A stretch of 64,000 bases of DNA from assembly GCA_022316685.1 (NCBI GenBank), contig JAKJHU010000033.1, positions 2,036,321-2,100,320 of the forward strand, in the 5' to 3' direction. Each line of letters opens with the position of its first letter. Position 1 is the first letter of the stretch. The DNA is from Progne subis subis (lineage: Eukaryota; Chordata; Aves; Passeriformes; Hirundinidae). The notes below the pieces were generated by a model that saw only the letters and a program-made list of their open reading frames with translations, was not told where the DNA came from and did no database searches. Shown here one piece after another: positions 63,829-64,000 of this stretch. Both the position numbers and the translations under genes were made by a program.

Positions 63829-64000
63829 CGTCAGATGTCTCTGAGGTCTCAGCATAGGCTCAGCCGCTGCTGGATCGACCTCCTGCCTGTCACAGCCCAA
63901 ACTCTGTCCCCATGTCTGCTAATTGCCCCCAATCCAGGCAACGGGAACGCCTCTGACTTTCAAGTGAGGAAACGCCCCACATTTGGTGGCATGTACACAA
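63829..64000 (-). promoter_or_regulatory. Possible 5' exon/promoter edge at window end (speculative)
   Basis: The last 220 bases contain about eight CpGs, more than nearby sequence, and on the minus strand GACG followed by GTGAGA at 63,828 could be a splice donor. If so, a non-coding exon 1 of STN1 might end here, leaving a first intron of about 14 kb. The evidence is only composition plus a donor-like string, which occur often by chance. Confidence 0.12.

Larger units (their letters stand above)
61367..64000. other. Non-coding flank to window end
   Basis: No exon was recognised. It holds a short (CA)n at 62,227-62,238. CpG content rises slightly in the last 250 bases. SLK, expected next by human synteny and on the plus strand, is not seen here. 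Confidence 0.65.

Noticed and set aside
49849..64000. SLK kinase exons expected by synteny
   Set aside because: No frame resembles the SLK N terminus or its kinase motifs on the plus strand.
1..64000. CRISPR arrays, tRNA or rRNA genes, prokaryotic operons
   Set aside because: No regularly spaced repeats, no tRNA A/B boxes with a cloverleaf that I could fold by eye, no rRNA-like sequence; gene structure is intron-rich and vertebrate.

Overview
This is vertebrate nuclear DNA, most likely from a bird and at least from a sauropsid. Genes are broken into small exons with GT-AG introns. The recognisable recent transposons are CR1 LINE fragments, one of which ends in the usual avian CR1 3' terminus. 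SINEs are scarce and old, and there is no sign of Alu, B1 or L1. I see no operon structure, phage, CRISPR array or other prokaryotic content.

Two protein genes can be supported, both on the minus strand. From low to high coordinates the window holds: (1) 1-12418, the 5' part of intron 1 of SH3PXD2A (TKS5/FISH, the podosome/invadopodium scaffold). (2) 12419-12490, its first coding exon, inside a strong CpG island at about 11935-13085 that is its promoter region. (3) About 13.1-24.2 kb, an intergenic stretch with an old MIR-like copy and a near-consensus RFX X-box. (4) 25422-49841, the complete coding region of STN1 (OBFC1), the small OB-fold subunit of the CST telomere complex. Its nine coding exons join in frame to a 363-residue protein. 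(5) 49.85-64 kb, sequence upstream of the STN1 start codon, with two CR1 fragments. The non-coding first exon and promoter of STN1 were not found with confidence.

The order SH3PXD2A then STN1, both on the same strand with the STN1 3' end facing the SH3PXD2A 5' end, matches the human 10q24.33 arrangement. There SLK follows on the other side of STN1. No SLK exon is visible here, so it probably lies beyond 64 kb. The two genes have unrelated jobs (telomere C-strand fill-in; matrix invasion and ROS signalling) and nothing in the sequence suggests joint function.

I found no convincing undescribed biological system. The observations most worth a second look are: the two CR1 fragments that meet end-to-end in consensus coordinates but lie in the wrong order; a CpG-rich patch with a CTCF-like motif inside an STN1 intron; a near-consensus X-box downstream of STN1; a GC-rich minisatellite just inside SH3PXD2A intron 1; a Trp-to-Cys difference in a conserved part of STN1; and the missing STN1 promoter.
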